Notes: a model not told the origin generated them from the letters alone. A stretch of DNA of 64,000 nt from Tessaracoccus bendigoensis DSM 12906 (GCF_900141915.1 NZ_FQZG01000011.1:21762-85761); one strand, 5' to 3'. Positions 53,364 through 62,265 are shown, counted from the stretch's first letter. A program made the numbers and translations.

Positions 53364-54479
53364 ATGGGCACCGAATCGACCACCCCCCCACCACGGCGAT
53401 CGCGAATCGCCGCCGTGATCGACCGCCCGTTCGTGCTCGGCTTCCTGGCCGTGGCAGGCGGGCTCACCGCGATCGCCCTCGGCGGCGCCTTGGTGTCGCT
53501 GTCTGGCGTGCTCGTCTCGCTCGGAGTGGCGTTGTTCGTCGCGCTCGCGCTTGAACCGCTCGTCAGGTGGCTGGAGCGGCACCGGATGTCGCGCGGGCTG
53601 GCGATGGCGGTGGTGTTTGCCGCATTCGCCGTCGTGATGGCCGCCCTGGTCTCCATCGTGGTTCCGGTCGCCGTGACCCAGATCGTGGAGTTCGCAGGGG
53701 CCGTGCCTGGATATCTCACCTCGATGCAGGACGCCGACTGGTTCAAGAATCTCGTGTCAGCCACCGGGCAGGGCGACCTCTATTCCAGCGTGCTTGGCAA
53801 CCTCCGGTCCTGGTTGGCCAACCCGAACAACATCTTCGCCCTCGGCGGGGGCGCGCTCGCCGTTGGGACAGGGGTGGTCAACGGAGTTTCGACCACCCTG
53901 ATCGTCATCGTGCTGACTCTCTACTTCATCGCGGCCCTCGAGTCGATGAAGCGCGGTTTCGTCAGCCTCGCCCCCGCCCACTCCCGTGCGCGGCTCCGCC
54001 GGATCACCGACCAGATCGCCGACTCGGTCGGCGGCTACGTGTCCGGGATGGCGATCCTGGCCGCGTGCAATGCGGTGTTAACGTTCATCCTGCTGAGCAT
54101 CCTGGGCGTGCCCTTCGCCCCACTGCTCGCCGTCCTTGCGCTGTTCGTGACGATGATCCCGATGATCGGCTCTGTGGTGTTCTGGATCATCGCCTCGCTC
54201 GTTTCGCTGCTCTCCATCGGCTGGGTGGGTTTCGTGTTCGTCGGCGTCTACTTCGCCTACATGCAGGTGGAGGCCTATGTCATGTGCCCCCGCGTGATGT
54301 CGAAGGCCGTGTCGGTGCCCGGCATCCTGGTGCTGATCGGCGCGATGGTGGGCGGCACCCTGCTTGGACTGTTGGGCGCGCTGGTCGCGGTGCCCGTGAC
54401 CGCCTCGTTGCTGATGATCCTCAACGAGGTGTGGATCCCGAAACAGGACGCGAAGCTCGAGGCGCCGGTGGAGCAGTGA
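53364..54479 (+). CDS. AI-2E family transporter (PerM-like)
   Basis: The 371-residue membrane protein has about eight helices in the AI-2E/PerM pattern, with VFAAFAVVMAALVSIVVPVAVTQ, the amphipathic loop region, YVSGMAILAACNAVLTFILL and a C-terminal LGLLGALVAVPVTASLLMIL. Members export or import various small solutes; AI-2 itself is proven only for TqsA-like ones. TACGAT at 53351 ends seven bases before the ATG, so the message is probably leaderless. It is divergent from the persulfide operon and overlaps the nuclease gene downstream. Confidence 0.88.
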   Translation: MGTESTTPPPRRSRIAAVIDRPFVLGFLAVAGGLTAIALGGALVSLSGVLVSLGVALFVALALEPLVRWLERHRMSRGLAMAVVFAAFAVVMAALVSIVVPVAVTQIVEFAGAVPGYLTSMQDADWFKNLVSATGQGDLYSSVLGNLRSWLANPNNIFALGGGALAVGTGVVNGVSTTLIVIVLTLYFIAALESMKRGFVSLAPAHSRARLRRITDQIADSVGGYVSGMAILAACNAVLTFILLSILGVPFAPLLAVLALFVTMIPMIGSVVFWIIASLVSLLSIGWVGFVFVGVYFAYMQVEAYVMCPRVMSKAVSVPGILVLIGAMVGGTLLGLLGALVAVPVTASLLMILNEVWIPKQDAKLEAPVEQ

Positions 54480-55294
54480 GGCGGTTCGTCCCGTTCGTCG
54501 CCGTTGTGCTTGGGCTCGGGGGCTGTGCCCCGGCTTCCTCCGCGGGGTCGCAAGCAGCACCCTCCGTCGTCGCGACCTCCGCCCCAGCCAGCCCGGCACC
54601 GTCCATCGTCCCGACGCAACCGACCGCCACCGCCTCGCCGACGCCGTCAGCGATCAGGACGGCGACCTTCCAGTCCGTGGTGGACGGCGACACGATCGAG
54701 ACGAGCGCCGGCACCGTCCGGCTGATGGGCGTCGACACCCCCGAACTCGGAGAATGCGGCCACGACGACGCGTCCATCGCGATCGGACGCATCCTCTCGC
54801 CGGGCGACGAGGTGACCCTCGAGCTCACGGACGGGCAGAACGACCGCGACGACTACGGTCGCCTGATCCGCTACGTCACCACCGCCGACGGAGTCGACCT
54901 GGGCCTCCTGCAACTCGAGGCCGGCAACGCTCTGGCCAGGTACGACTCGACCGACGGTCGCCCGGCGCACCCTCGGGAGGCGGCCTACCACGCGGCACAG
55001 CTCGCGACGCCCGGCCCCGACCGCTCTGTCGTGACCCTGGACTGCCAGGCGCCCACCGACACCCCGACGGCCCCCGCAGACGCCGCGGCCCCCTCACAGG
55101 CCATCGCCCCGGAGACGTCGGACCCGTGGTGGATGAAGTACTCGTCATGCACGAAGCTGAAGAAGAACACCGTAGGCGACCCCACCGGACCGTTCTCGGT
55201 CGACGACCCCACCCAGGTCGAGATCTACAACTGGTTCGCCTACGGCACCGGGAACCGTGGAGACGGCGACGGCGACGGCCTGGCCTGCGAATAG
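54476..55294 (+). CDS. Lipoprotein thermonuclease-like nuclease with Excalibur domain
   Basis: The 272-residue protein has a signal sequence with lipobox GLGGC (Cys17), a Pro/Thr/Ser-rich linker, a staphylococcal-nuclease domain with VVDGDTIE, VRLMGVDTPE and DDYGRLIRYV (the Arg, Glu and Arg of the active site), and a C-terminal Excalibur calcium-binding motif, DGDGDGLACE. It should degrade nucleic acids outside the cell with Ca2+. The GTG start overlaps the stop of the transporter gene by four bases (GTGA). Confidence 0.93.
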   Translation: MRRFVPFVAVVLGLGGCAPASSAGSQAAPSVVATSAPASPAPSIVPTQPTATASPTPSAIRTATFQSVVDGDTIETSAGTVRLMGVDTPELGECGHDDASIAIGRILSPGDEVTLELTDGQNDRDDYGRLIRYVTTADGVDLGLLQLEAGNALARYDSTDGRPAHPREAAYHAAQLATPGPDRSVVTLDCQAPTDTPTAPADAAAPSQAIAPETSDPWWMKYSSCTKLKKNTVGDPTGPFSVDDPTQVEIYNWFAYGTGNRGDGDGDGLACE

Positions 55295-55377
55295 GCCACC
55301 GTCATCGCCTGTGGAAGGGAATATCCGACGCCTTCGATCAGGTTGACAGTTGGAGAACCCCAACCCCGAGGTGACCA

Positions 55378-56130
55378 ATGAACCCGACCCTCGTGCTCTG
55401 CGCACATGGCACCGACGATCCCGCTGGCCGGGCCGTGGTGCTCGAAATTGCTTCGAACCTGGCCGTGCGGCTGCCCGGCGTCCGCGTCGAGGTGGCCTAC
55501 GTTGACGTCCAACGACCCGCCCTCGGTGAGGTCGTCGATGCGGTGGTCGCCGCGAGCGGCCAAGCCGTCGTGGTCCCCGTGCTTCTGACCCTCGGGTACC
55601 ACACCGAAGTCGACGTGGCCGAGGCCGTCGCTGGGCATCGCGGTCGCGTGATCTCGACCGGACCGCTCGGCCCACATCCTCTGCTTGAGTCCGCGCTCGT
55701 TGACCGCCTCCGGGAGGCAGGGGTGGCCGATGGAACTCCGGTGGTGGTCGGACTGGCCGGGTCGTCCCGCGCTGAGGCCGCTGAAGTCGGCCGTGGGGTC
55801 GCCTCCAGGGTGCAGGACCTGTGGAACGGGCCGGTTTCTGTCGGCTTTCTCGCGGCGGCCGAGCCGAGCGTTACCCAGGCGGTTTCCGCCGCCCGCGGTG
55901 ACGGTCCCGTTGCGGTGGCGTCATACCTGATCGGGCCCGGGTTCTTCCAGAACAGGTTGGCCCAGGCCGGAGGTGACATCGTCGCCGGGCCGCTCGGTGC
56001 CCATCCCGGGCTGGTTCAGGTGGCGGTACAGCGCTACCTGTTCGGGGCGGCCGCTCTCGGCGGCCGGTCAGGCAACCCGATTGACGACGCCGATCACCTG
56101 GGTACTGCCGGGCCGACAGTGGCGGCCTGA
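55378..56130 (+). CDS. CbiX/SirB-type sirohydrochlorin chelatase-like protein
   Basis: The 250-residue protein has two chelatase-like halves. The first contains LCAHGTDDPAG and GYHTEVDVAEAV, whose histidines fit the metal-insertion site of CbiX/SirB; the second has YLIGPGFFQNRLAQAGGDIVAGPLGAHPGLV. Such enzymes insert Fe2+ or Co2+ into sirohydrochlorin for siroheme or cobalamin. Siroheme is needed by sulfite reductase, in keeping with the sulfur-related genes upstream, but no other siroheme gene is present. GAGGTGA lies just upstream of the ATG. Related single-domain proteins of unknown role exist. Confidence 0.85.
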   Translation: MNPTLVLCAHGTDDPAGRAVVLEIASNLAVRLPGVRVEVAYVDVQRPALGEVVDAVVAASGQAVVVPVLLTLGYHTEVDVAEAVAGHRGRVISTGPLGPHPLLESALVDRLREAGVADGTPVVVGLAGSSRAEAAEVGRGVASRVQDLWNGPVSVGFLAAAEPSVTQAVSAARGDGPVAVASYLIGPGFFQNRLAQAGGDIVAGPLGAHPGLVQVAVQRYLFGAAALGGRSGNPIDDADHLGTAGPTVAA

Positions 56131-56177
56131 CAACCTGCCCTTGGCTCCCGGCTGCGTCCATGGACGATACTGGGGTC

Positions 56178-56561
56178 ATGCGGGCCAAAGGTCGTAACGA
56201 CCCGTTCGACGACATGTTTCGCGAGTCGCTGGAGGCGACCGCCGCGGAGTTTCGCGCTGCGATGGCCCAGCGACTCATCCCTGCTCTCACGCGGGTGCGC
56301 GACCGCGGTACTCCCCTGCGCGGGGTCGAACGCTACAACTCCGACGGGGCGGCGCGTCTGCGCTTCGCCGACGGCTCCGCCTTCCTGGTGCGGCCGGAGG
56401 GCAAGGCTGGCCTGCTGCCAGCGGTGATCGCGATGCACCGCGGAGCCGCCGTCCTCATGACGGAGTTGCTGGTGGAGGGGGGCGCTATGCATGCGGTGCT
56501 GACCTGGGGTGGTCAGCACTGCGTCGGATGCGAGATTCTCGGCGGGGACCAGGCCGACTGA
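56178..56561 (+). CDS. Hypothetical protein
   Basis: The 127-residue protein (from MRAKGRNDPFDD) is soluble, with an N-terminal helical part, FRAAMAQRLIPALTRVRDRG, then a beta-rich part ending in TWGGQHCVGCEILGGDQAD with a CVGC pair. I do not recognise the family. GATACT lies six bases before the ATG, so transcription may be leaderless; an in-frame ATG 18 bases earlier is the alternative. It is 47 bases after the chelatase gene on the same strand. Confidence 0.65.
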   Translation: MRAKGRNDPFDDMFRESLEATAAEFRAAMAQRLIPALTRVRDRGTPLRGVERYNSDGAARLRFADGSAFLVRPEGKAGLLPAVIAMHRGAAVLMTELLVEGGAMHAVLTWGGQHCVGCEILGGDQAD

Positions 56562-56600
56562 GCCGCCGCCCTCTACCAGCAGGCCAGCATCCTGCTGGCT

Positions 56601-57164
56601 TCAGCGGCGTGCATCCGCGGTGGTCAGCGCGACCTCCGCATCTGGTTCGTGCGTGATCCTGTTGCGCAGGTCGCGCCGGACGATCTCGATGCTCCACAGC
56701 CAGATGACGTGCCCGAACGCCTCTGAGAAGTGCTCCTGCCACGGCTGATCCCACGGCGCGGGCACGGTACCCATGAGCGGCATCAGCAGAACGTGGAAGA
56801 AGATCCACAGGAACAGCCCGAAGACGGCACCCTGCCAGAGCTTGATGATCGGGTACCGCTCCGCGACGAGGCAGTAGAGGACGCCGAAGAAGATGGCAAA
56901 CCCGAAGTGGACGATGAACGACGAGATGGGAAGGTCCCACCCGTTGAAGTGGATGGTGGCCCGCGAGATGGATTCCGGCAGACCGATCTGCTCAAGGAGG
57001 GTCTGCGGCGGGTTGACCGCGTTACGTTCAGGCGTTCGAGGTGGGAAGGGGACCTCCCAGCCGAACTTCACGATCGCGGAGAAGGCGCCGGCGAGCAGGC
57101 CGACGAGGAGGGCGATGCCGTATCGTCGGCGGGTCGGGTCTGTGGCTTGCAGCAACTTGGACAT
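56601..57164 (-). CDS. YagU family (DUF1440) membrane protein
   Basis: The 187-residue protein has about four helices, with GIALLVGLLAGAFSAIVKFGWEVPFPPRTPER near the N-terminus and the YagU-typical segments PISSFIVHFGFAIFFGVLYCLVAERYP and LWQGAVFGLFLWIFFHVLLMP. YagU of E. coli contributes to acid resistance; the role here is not known. AAGGGA lies nine bases before the ATG at 57164. Confidence 0.86.
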   Translation of the reverse strand: MSKLLQATDPTRRRYGIALLVGLLAGAFSAIVKFGWEVPFPPRTPERNAVNPPQTLLEQIGLPESISRATIHFNGWDLPISSFIVHFGFAIFFGVLYCLVAERYPIIKLWQGAVFGLFLWIFFHVLLMPLMGTVPAPWDQPWQEHFSEAFGHVIWLWSIEIVRRDLRNRITHEPDAEVALTTADARR

Positions 57165-57360
57165 GTCAGGTTGATCCCTTCGGCTGGCCCGGTGGACGGG
57201 CGGTCGTTGAGCGTGCCGCCATGGTGACACAGGCGGGAGCCGTTTCGCGGCAACGGCGCCGCAACTTTTTAGATGCGGGATGCCGAGGGCGGCCTAGCCA
57301 GCCGGCTATGGGCGGCGTCTGCCCCGGTAGAATTGACGCAACCGGAAGCGAGGTGGTCCC

Positions 57361-58236
57361 GTGGCAGACAGGCACCGTCCTCTCGCCCAGTCCGAGCCCT
57401 GCGCAGCGCTCCTTCTGATGCTGGCGGAACGACTCTGGAACCTGCGCGACCTCGAAGCCCCTGCCTTCAACGACTCTCCCGACGCGGTGCATCAGGCACG
57501 CGTGGAGGTGCGCCGGATACGCAGCCTCCTCAAGGCCTTCGGTCCTGTGCTCGACGACGAGGTCTCCGCTGCCCTGATCGTCGAGCTCAAGTGGGCCGGC
57601 GTAGTGCTCGGGGTACCGCGGGATGCGGAGGTCGCGATAGCGGATCTGGGTTCCCTCGTGCGTGGGTTGCCGTCCGGGGAGGTGGTCGGTCCGGTGCTGG
57701 AGCGGTTGGATTCGGCCCTGACCCATCGCCATGCCGAGGCGATGACCCGGCTCCGCCAGGCGATGCTCTCGCGTCGTTGGCCGGGGATCCAGATGGGCTT
57801 CACTGAATTGCTGAGGCTCCCAACCAACCGGTGTGAAGCAGGAACCGGCACTCTGAACCGGTTGGCGGCCGACATCGATGAGAAGGTTGCGCTGCGCTTG
57901 TCACGGGCGCTGGAACAACCAGGGGAATGGGAGCTGTGGCACGTGGTCCGCAAAGCTGCCAAGGAGGCCTACTACGTTCATGACGCCCTCGTGTCGTTCG
58001 GCATCCAGCCAGCGAAGGTCGAGCGAAGGTGGAGACGGGTGACCCGCGCGTTGGGAAGGGTGCAGGACACGGTCGTCCTGGCTGAGGTCCTGGCGGAGGT
58101 CGAGGCGCAGGCCGTGCTCGCCGGTGAGCCCACTGACACCTATCAGTTGCTCCATGAGCAACTGATGAAGCGACGCGACCGCGAACTCACCAAGGGTCGG
58201 ACCCGGTTGCGGAAGGCCCTGCACGGCGGGCACTGA
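57361..58236 (+). CDS. CHAD domain protein
   Basis: The 291-residue, His/Arg-rich helical protein has the CHAD signature DAVHQARVEVRRIRSLLKAFGPVL near the N-terminus and the second helical repeat with LWHVVRKAAKEAYYVHDAL and RRVTRALGRVQDTVVL. CHAD domains bind inorganic polyphosphate, and some proteins locate to polyphosphate granules, which accumulate in this group of actinobacteria. It lacks the CYTH domain that often accompanies CHAD. GTG start with GAGGTGG upstream; TAGAAT at 57328 is a plausible -10. Confidence 0.9.
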   Translation: MADRHRPLAQSEPCAALLLMLAERLWNLRDLEAPAFNDSPDAVHQARVEVRRIRSLLKAFGPVLDDEVSAALIVELKWAGVVLGVPRDAEVAIADLGSLVRGLPSGEVVGPVLERLDSALTHRHAEAMTRLRQAMLSRRWPGIQMGFTELLRLPTNRCEAGTGTLNRLAADIDEKVALRLSRALEQPGEWELWHVVRKAAKEAYYVHDALVSFGIQPAKVERRWRRVTRALGRVQDTVVLAEVLAEVEAQAVLAGEPTDTYQLLHEQLMKRRDRELTKGRTRLRKALHGGH

Positions 58237-58263
58237 TTATTCCGGGCGGCGGGTTGACGATAT

Positions 58264-58297
58264 GGAGGCGGGGTGGGCCACGGCCCACCCCGCCTCC
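58264..58297. terminator. Bidirectional hairpin terminator between CHAD and ScyD-like genes
   Basis: GGAGGCGGGGTGGGCC (58264-58279) pairs perfectly with GGCCCACCCCGCCTCC (58282-58297), a 16-bp stem with a minimal loop. It lies between two convergent genes. There is no clear T-run on either side. Confidence 0.8.
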
Positions 58298-58315
58298 GCG
58301 GTCACCGTCAGTGGC

Positions 58316-59409
58316 TCACTTGCGGCCCTTGGTGATCTTGACTATCGTCCCGGGCTCATCCGAGCCGAATGGCCCCATGGTGCCGGCCCAGAGGGTGCTG
58401 CCGTTGACCTCGACGGACAAGGCTCCTGGCAGTTCGACGAACGTCGAGATCTTCCCGTCCCTCAACAGGGCGATCCGGCCGGCGAAGAACTCGGCCACGT
58501 AGATGTCCCCGTTGGAGGCAAGCGCCAGGTTGGTCGCGCCGAGGAACCCGGTGGCAACTCTGGTCGCCTTGCCGCTGTTGACGTTGACCTTGTACACCGA
58601 GCCGCGGGCTCCAAGCTCGGGGGTCTCCGGCCCGCCCGGAAGGGTGGATACGTAGACCGTTCCATTCTTCCCCACCTCGACGTCGGTCGGGACCGACTCG
58701 AAGGCGTAGGTGACGCCCACCAAGCAGTCGGGCAGCCCGAGAGCGGCGGCCTGGTCTGCGGTGATCTTGTGTGGTTGCGGAGGAAGGAGCGCGGCGACCT
58801 TGACCCGTCCGCGGGCATCGACCCGCCACAGGACGTTGGCCCCGGCGTCCGCGACGAGCCAGCCGTCGCCATATGCCACCACCGAGTAGGCGTGAGAATC
58901 GATCGCCCCCGTGTAGGAGGCGGGGACGCCTGCCGCTTCGAGGGCGTCAGATACGCATTGGCTCGGGTTCTTGACGCCGTAGGTGAACACCTTGTCCGGG
59001 TTGTGCTTGGTCTCGTAGGCCAGGGTGTCGGCGTAGATCTTCTTCCCGTGTCCCCAGATATTGAGTCCGCTCGCGGTGTTGTTGAAGGTTCCCATGTCCG
59101 TCTCGGTGGTCGCGAAGGCCATGAGTTTCCCGTTGCGGGACGTCGCGATACCCATGCCCCAGGCTGGTCGGCGGCAAGTGTCTTGATGACGCCGTCCGAT
59201 CCGACGCTGCCGACCAGGTTCTGGAAGCCGTCCGCCACCAGGACGGCTTTCGAATTGACTTCCAGATTGAATGGGGCCGCGACCGCGGATGAGACGACCG
59301 TGATGGTGGGGTTGGTCGGCTTAGGGTCCTTGGGGTGTGCCATGGCTGGCGAGGCGACGAGCATGGAGACCGCGGCAAGGGCCGCTATCCCGTAACCGAT
59401 TCTGCGCAT
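58316..59409 (-). pseudogene. ScyD/ScyE family secreted protein, frameshifted
   Basis: The N-terminal part (signal peptide MRRIGYGIAALAAVSMLVASPAMAHP, then FNLEVNSKAVLVADGFQNLVG) runs in one frame to about 59160; the rest (GIATSRNGKLMAFATTETD onward to KGRK) continues in another. Joining them with one extra base at the GGGG run near 59157-59160 (minus strand) restores a single protein of about 364 residues. The domain has repeated blades with AVEVNGS- and VYVSTLPGGPETP-like segments, as in ScyD/ScyE proteins of actinobacteria. GGAGG precedes the ATG at 59409. Either a real frameshift or a homopolymer sequencing error. Confidence 0.82.
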
Positions 59410-59792
59410 TGTGCCTCCGATGAATCGAGGCGCACCCCCCCAAGCCACGAAAACGTCTCCCCCGGCCCTGTGCCGATGTGGAACTCGGTGCGTCGGTCTA
59501 CTGGGGTCAGTCTCCGTCCCGTGTTGGGCAGAGGTCAATACCCTTGGAAAATCTCAGCATCAGCTCCGCTTTAGCGGCGGAGACGCGCCGCCTTCGGTCC
59601 CCGGTCGCGCTTCGGCTAGGCCCGGGTAGTACGGCCCGATGGGTCGCGGATCGGGGCCGTCAGGGTGACCAGCGGCATGCCTGAGAGTCAGGACAAAAGT
59701 CTCTCCCTGCTGGGCAGAAGGGAGAGCTAAGGTCACCCTTACCCGCACGGGAACTCGATCCTCCTCCTCCTCCCCCCCCCAAGGAGCACCCC
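59410..59792. promoter_or_regulatory. Divergent regulatory region with duplicated blocks, DtxR-like box and C9 tract
   Basis: This 383-base gap lies between the ScyD-like gene and the phospholipase-like gene. Two blocks of the form AGTCTC-CCC-TG-TGGGCAGA occur at 59509-59534 and 59698-59721 in the same orientation, each followed by AGGTCA and CCCTT words. In the second copy these form TAAGGTCACCCTTACC (59728 on), which matches about 14 of 19 positions of the DtxR/IdeR iron box by eye. CTCTCCC/GGGAGAG (59701, 59720) can form a hairpin. A pyrimidine run ending in nine C residues (59772-59780) directly precedes the AAGGAG ribosome site. Confidence 0.5.
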
Positions 59793-61304
59793 ATGGAAAG
59801 CGCCGAGCATGCCTGGATCGGAGACCAACTCTTCCTCCGATTCTCCCCCGACAACACCGACCAGGCACGTGGGCTCCCACTCGCGCTGCCGCTACCCTCG
59901 TTGACACGCGACTCGCGTCTCACCTACGGCCAACTGATTGCACTCGGGGGTGATTTCTACGGCGTGGTAGGCGGGCCGATCAGCACGGCAGCCAACCCTG
60001 AACGCGCCTTCCAATCCGCCTTCAACAGCCTCGGCTACGACTGGGGAGAAACCCTGCAGATCCTGACCATCATGGCAGAAGAGATCAAAGCCGTGGAGAG
60101 CGCGCTTGCTGACGGCCGCGCTCCTTCGTCTGCATATGGCGTCATCGGGGATTCGCTTTCGTTGCGCTGGAATGTGGTCACGGGCGGCGAGAATGCCGGC
60201 GACCTCCCCGTGGTGATGGGACGCTATCTCGAACTGGCGGCCGAGAATTGGGACCACTTCACCCAGTACGCCGTCACCGCGTACTGTGCCGGACATGGCG
60301 TGGCGATGGCTCATGCCGCAGCGACCGCGGGCTTGTCGCCAGCGGAATCAACCATCCGACTGCAAGAGGCATACGCCCTCAACGCATTCGCGGACCACTT
60401 CCTCACCGACCTGTTCTCGTCTGGGCATATGAGGGCGCCACGGAAGGAGATGTACGAACAGGTCGCCACACCGATCCCCGGCTTCAGCGGAACGCTCGGT
60501 AGCCTCCTGGTCCGTTGCATGCACGACGAGGACTGTCACAACGGCCTTAAGGTACACAACGAGGAGGGCGATTTCTGGGTCGCCTACGGCGACAAGCGAC
60601 TCCTCGACGGGGTATCGGCAGACAATCGCGCCATGGTCGTCAGAGCCGCCCAGGCGTCGGTCAATGATGTCTGGAACGCCCACGTCGGTGGCGCGCACGC
60701 CAACACGGCACTGAGGTACATTCCCGACCTCAAGCGCGTGGCCGATGTCTCCACGAAGGAGAACGCCTCGCCCCTGTTCCGCGCCCCGAGCCCGGGCGAC
60801 ACGGCGCTGCGTCGAAACGACGTCACGGACCGCAACGACTATTCCTGGACCGATGACTGGTGGGGCTGGAGCACGTATGCGGCCATAAAGTCGGCGCCAT
60901 CAAGCGCCTACACCCACGTCCGGTGCTACAGCACGATCGACGACAAGTTCCTCGGTTGGCTCGGCGTCGGCACCAACAACTACACGATCGTCGTCAGCGA
61001 TGAGAAGGACGCCCACGGGTGCGACTGGTACGTGGACGGTGAGAATCTCTACCTGCGTAAGCAGACCAGCCCAGCCGCCCGCTACCTGGGAGAAGGCGTC
61101 TCCAGTTACGCTGACTGGGGACTGTGGGGCGGCAACTACAAGAGCCCGGTGATCTTCAACCCCGACGCGACCGTCTCCCTCAAGGACTCCCCCCGCCGGA
61201 AGCTGTACCTGTACAAGGACAACCTGCTGTGCTGGTCCAACGGTGAGGCCGGGCTGACGTTCGTCCGGCTCGACCTACCACTCGACGGCGGATCAGCCCT
61301 CTGA
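59793..61304 (+). CDS. Zinc-dependent phospholipase C-like protein with C-terminal beta domain
   Basis: The 503-residue protein resembles a family annotated as phospholipase in bacteria and fungi. LTYGQLIALGGDFYG (residues 44-58) is followed by a His/Asp-rich helical region with ENWDHF, AGHGVAMAHAA, and ALNAFADHFLTDLFSSGHM (residues 195-213), whose H155, H168, H202, D206 and H212 are candidate metal ligands. From about 360 on there is a separate beta-rich, Trp/Tyr-rich domain that may bind sugar or lipid. No signal peptide is seen at this start, which has AAGGAG six bases upstream. Secretion by another route or a cytoplasmic role is possible. Confidence 0.65.
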   Translation: MESAEHAWIGDQLFLRFSPDNTDQARGLPLALPLPSLTRDSRLTYGQLIALGGDFYGVVGGPISTAANPERAFQSAFNSLGYDWGETLQILTIMAEEIKAVESALADGRAPSSAYGVIGDSLSLRWNVVTGGENAGDLPVVMGRYLELAAENWDHFTQYAVTAYCAGHGVAMAHAAATAGLSPAESTIRLQEAYALNAFADHFLTDLFSSGHMRAPRKEMYEQVATPIPGFSGTLGSLLVRCMHDEDCHNGLKVHNEEGDFWVAYGDKRLLDGVSADNRAMVVRAAQASVNDVWNAHVGGAHANTALRYIPDLKRVADVSTKENASPLFRAPSPGDTALRRNDVTDRNDYSWTDDWWGWSTYAAIKSAPSSAYTHVRCYSTIDDKFLGWLGVGTNNYTIVVSDEKDAHGCDWYVDGENLYLRKQTSPAARYLGEGVSSYADWGLWGGNYKSPVIFNPDATVSLKDSPRRKLYLYKDNLLCWSNGEAGLTFVRLDLPLDGGSAL

Positions 61305-61493
61305 TCGCGCAGTTGGAGCGATGCCGTCGGCGGGAGCCGGTCAGTCGACCGGCGCCGTCGCGGTGTGGCCGAACCGGTGGCCTCCGCGCCGGGAAGCTAC
61401 CCGTGGCGGATATATCCACGCCATCGACAATCTGGGAGAATCTCCGCGAGCGGGCCGAGCCGGGCCCGGTAGAGCGCGGGAATCGGGTGGGCG

Positions 61494-62006
61494 ATGGCGA
61501 AACCAAACGCAGCATCGGCGTGGAAGCTCATTCTGAGCGAGCCTGCCATCCATGGGGTGGTGCTCGTGGCCGGGTTGGTCGAGATCCTCGCCAGCATGAC
61601 CCCGGCCTCGTGGGACCTGCTGATCAAGGTCCTGGCCACGCTGCTGGTGTTCTGGGCGGCGCACGTTTACGCAGGAACCGTCGCGCATCTGGACGACGAG
61701 TACGAAGGTGACACTCCGGCGCGCGTGCGGCTGGTCAGGGCCGTCCGGCTGTCTATCGGCCACTCCTGGGGGCTGCTGCTGGCCGGCATCATCCCCCTGC
61801 TGGTCCTGACGCTCGGCGCGCTGGGGGTGATCACGGACAGGAACGCGATCTGGGGAACGCTCTGGATGGCGGTGGCTGTGTTGGGCGTTCTGGGCTGGCT
61901 CAGCGTGGCATCCTGGACGAAGCAGACCTGGCCGCGGGTGCTCGGTGCGCTCACCACTTCACTGTTCGGCCTGGCGTTAGTTCTGCTCAAAGCTCTCGTG
62001 AAGTGA
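61494..62006 (+). CDS. Hypothetical four-helix membrane protein
   Basis: The 170-residue protein has four predicted helices: IHGVVLVAGLVEILASM, VLATLLVFWAAHVYAGTVAHL, SWGLLLAGIIPLLVLTLGALG and the C-terminal pair around MAVAVLGVLGWLSVAS and LFGLALVLLKAL. A short acidic loop, DDEYEGDTPARVR, lies between helices two and three. I do not recognise the family, though similar unnamed membrane proteins are common in actinobacteria. GGATATATCC, a 10-bp palindrome 77 bases upstream, may be part of its promoter. It ends overlapping the remnant of a nucleotidyltransferase gene on the other strand. Confidence 0.7.
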   Translation: MAKPNAASAWKLILSEPAIHGVVLVAGLVEILASMTPASWDLLIKVLATLLVFWAAHVYAGTVAHLDDEYEGDTPARVRLVRAVRLSIGHSWGLLLAGIIPLLVLTLGALGVITDRNAIWGTLWMAVAVLGVLGWLSVASWTKQTWPRVLGALTTSLFGLALVLLKALVK

Positions 62007-62265
62007 CCCCAGCTGAGCGGTGCCAGGCGGCCAGGCGTGGGGACTTCTCAACACCGCCGTCGACACCGCTTGGCACGCGGGCCAGGCCGGTGACGAATCG
62101 GGCGGGCTCCAGGCAGATGCCCATCTCGTCGCGGTCGTCCTGACCGCTGAGCGCGGTGCCGTGCACCCCCGAGCCCACCTGAACCCGCAGGATCATGCCC
62201 GCCTCCGCGATCTCCCGCGCCTCCTCGGAGGCGTGAGGGTGGCGGAAGCCCGGGGCAGGGATCGG
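61987..62265 (-). pseudogene. Remnant of a nucleotidyltransferase (Pol beta superfamily) gene
   Basis: On the minus strand the frame EEAREIAEAGMILRVQVGSG continues to VHGTALSGQDDRDEMGICLEP and RFVTGLARVPSGVDGG, the conserved N-terminal part of an actinobacterial/phage nucleotidyltransferase family (GS motif followed by acidic DDRDE). The similarity then stops after about 20 more residues and a stop codon, where intact members run for roughly 200 further residues. No convincing start or ribosome site precedes it. It is therefore a truncated gene; the end overlaps the membrane protein gene by 20 bases. Confidence 0.65.

Noticed and set aside
57247..57269. GCGGC...GCCGC hairpin followed by five T residues, terminator-like on the plus strand
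   Set aside because: No plus-strand gene ends near it; it lies in a divergent promoter region. It could be a chance structure or an attenuator for the CHAD gene, but the evidence is too thin.
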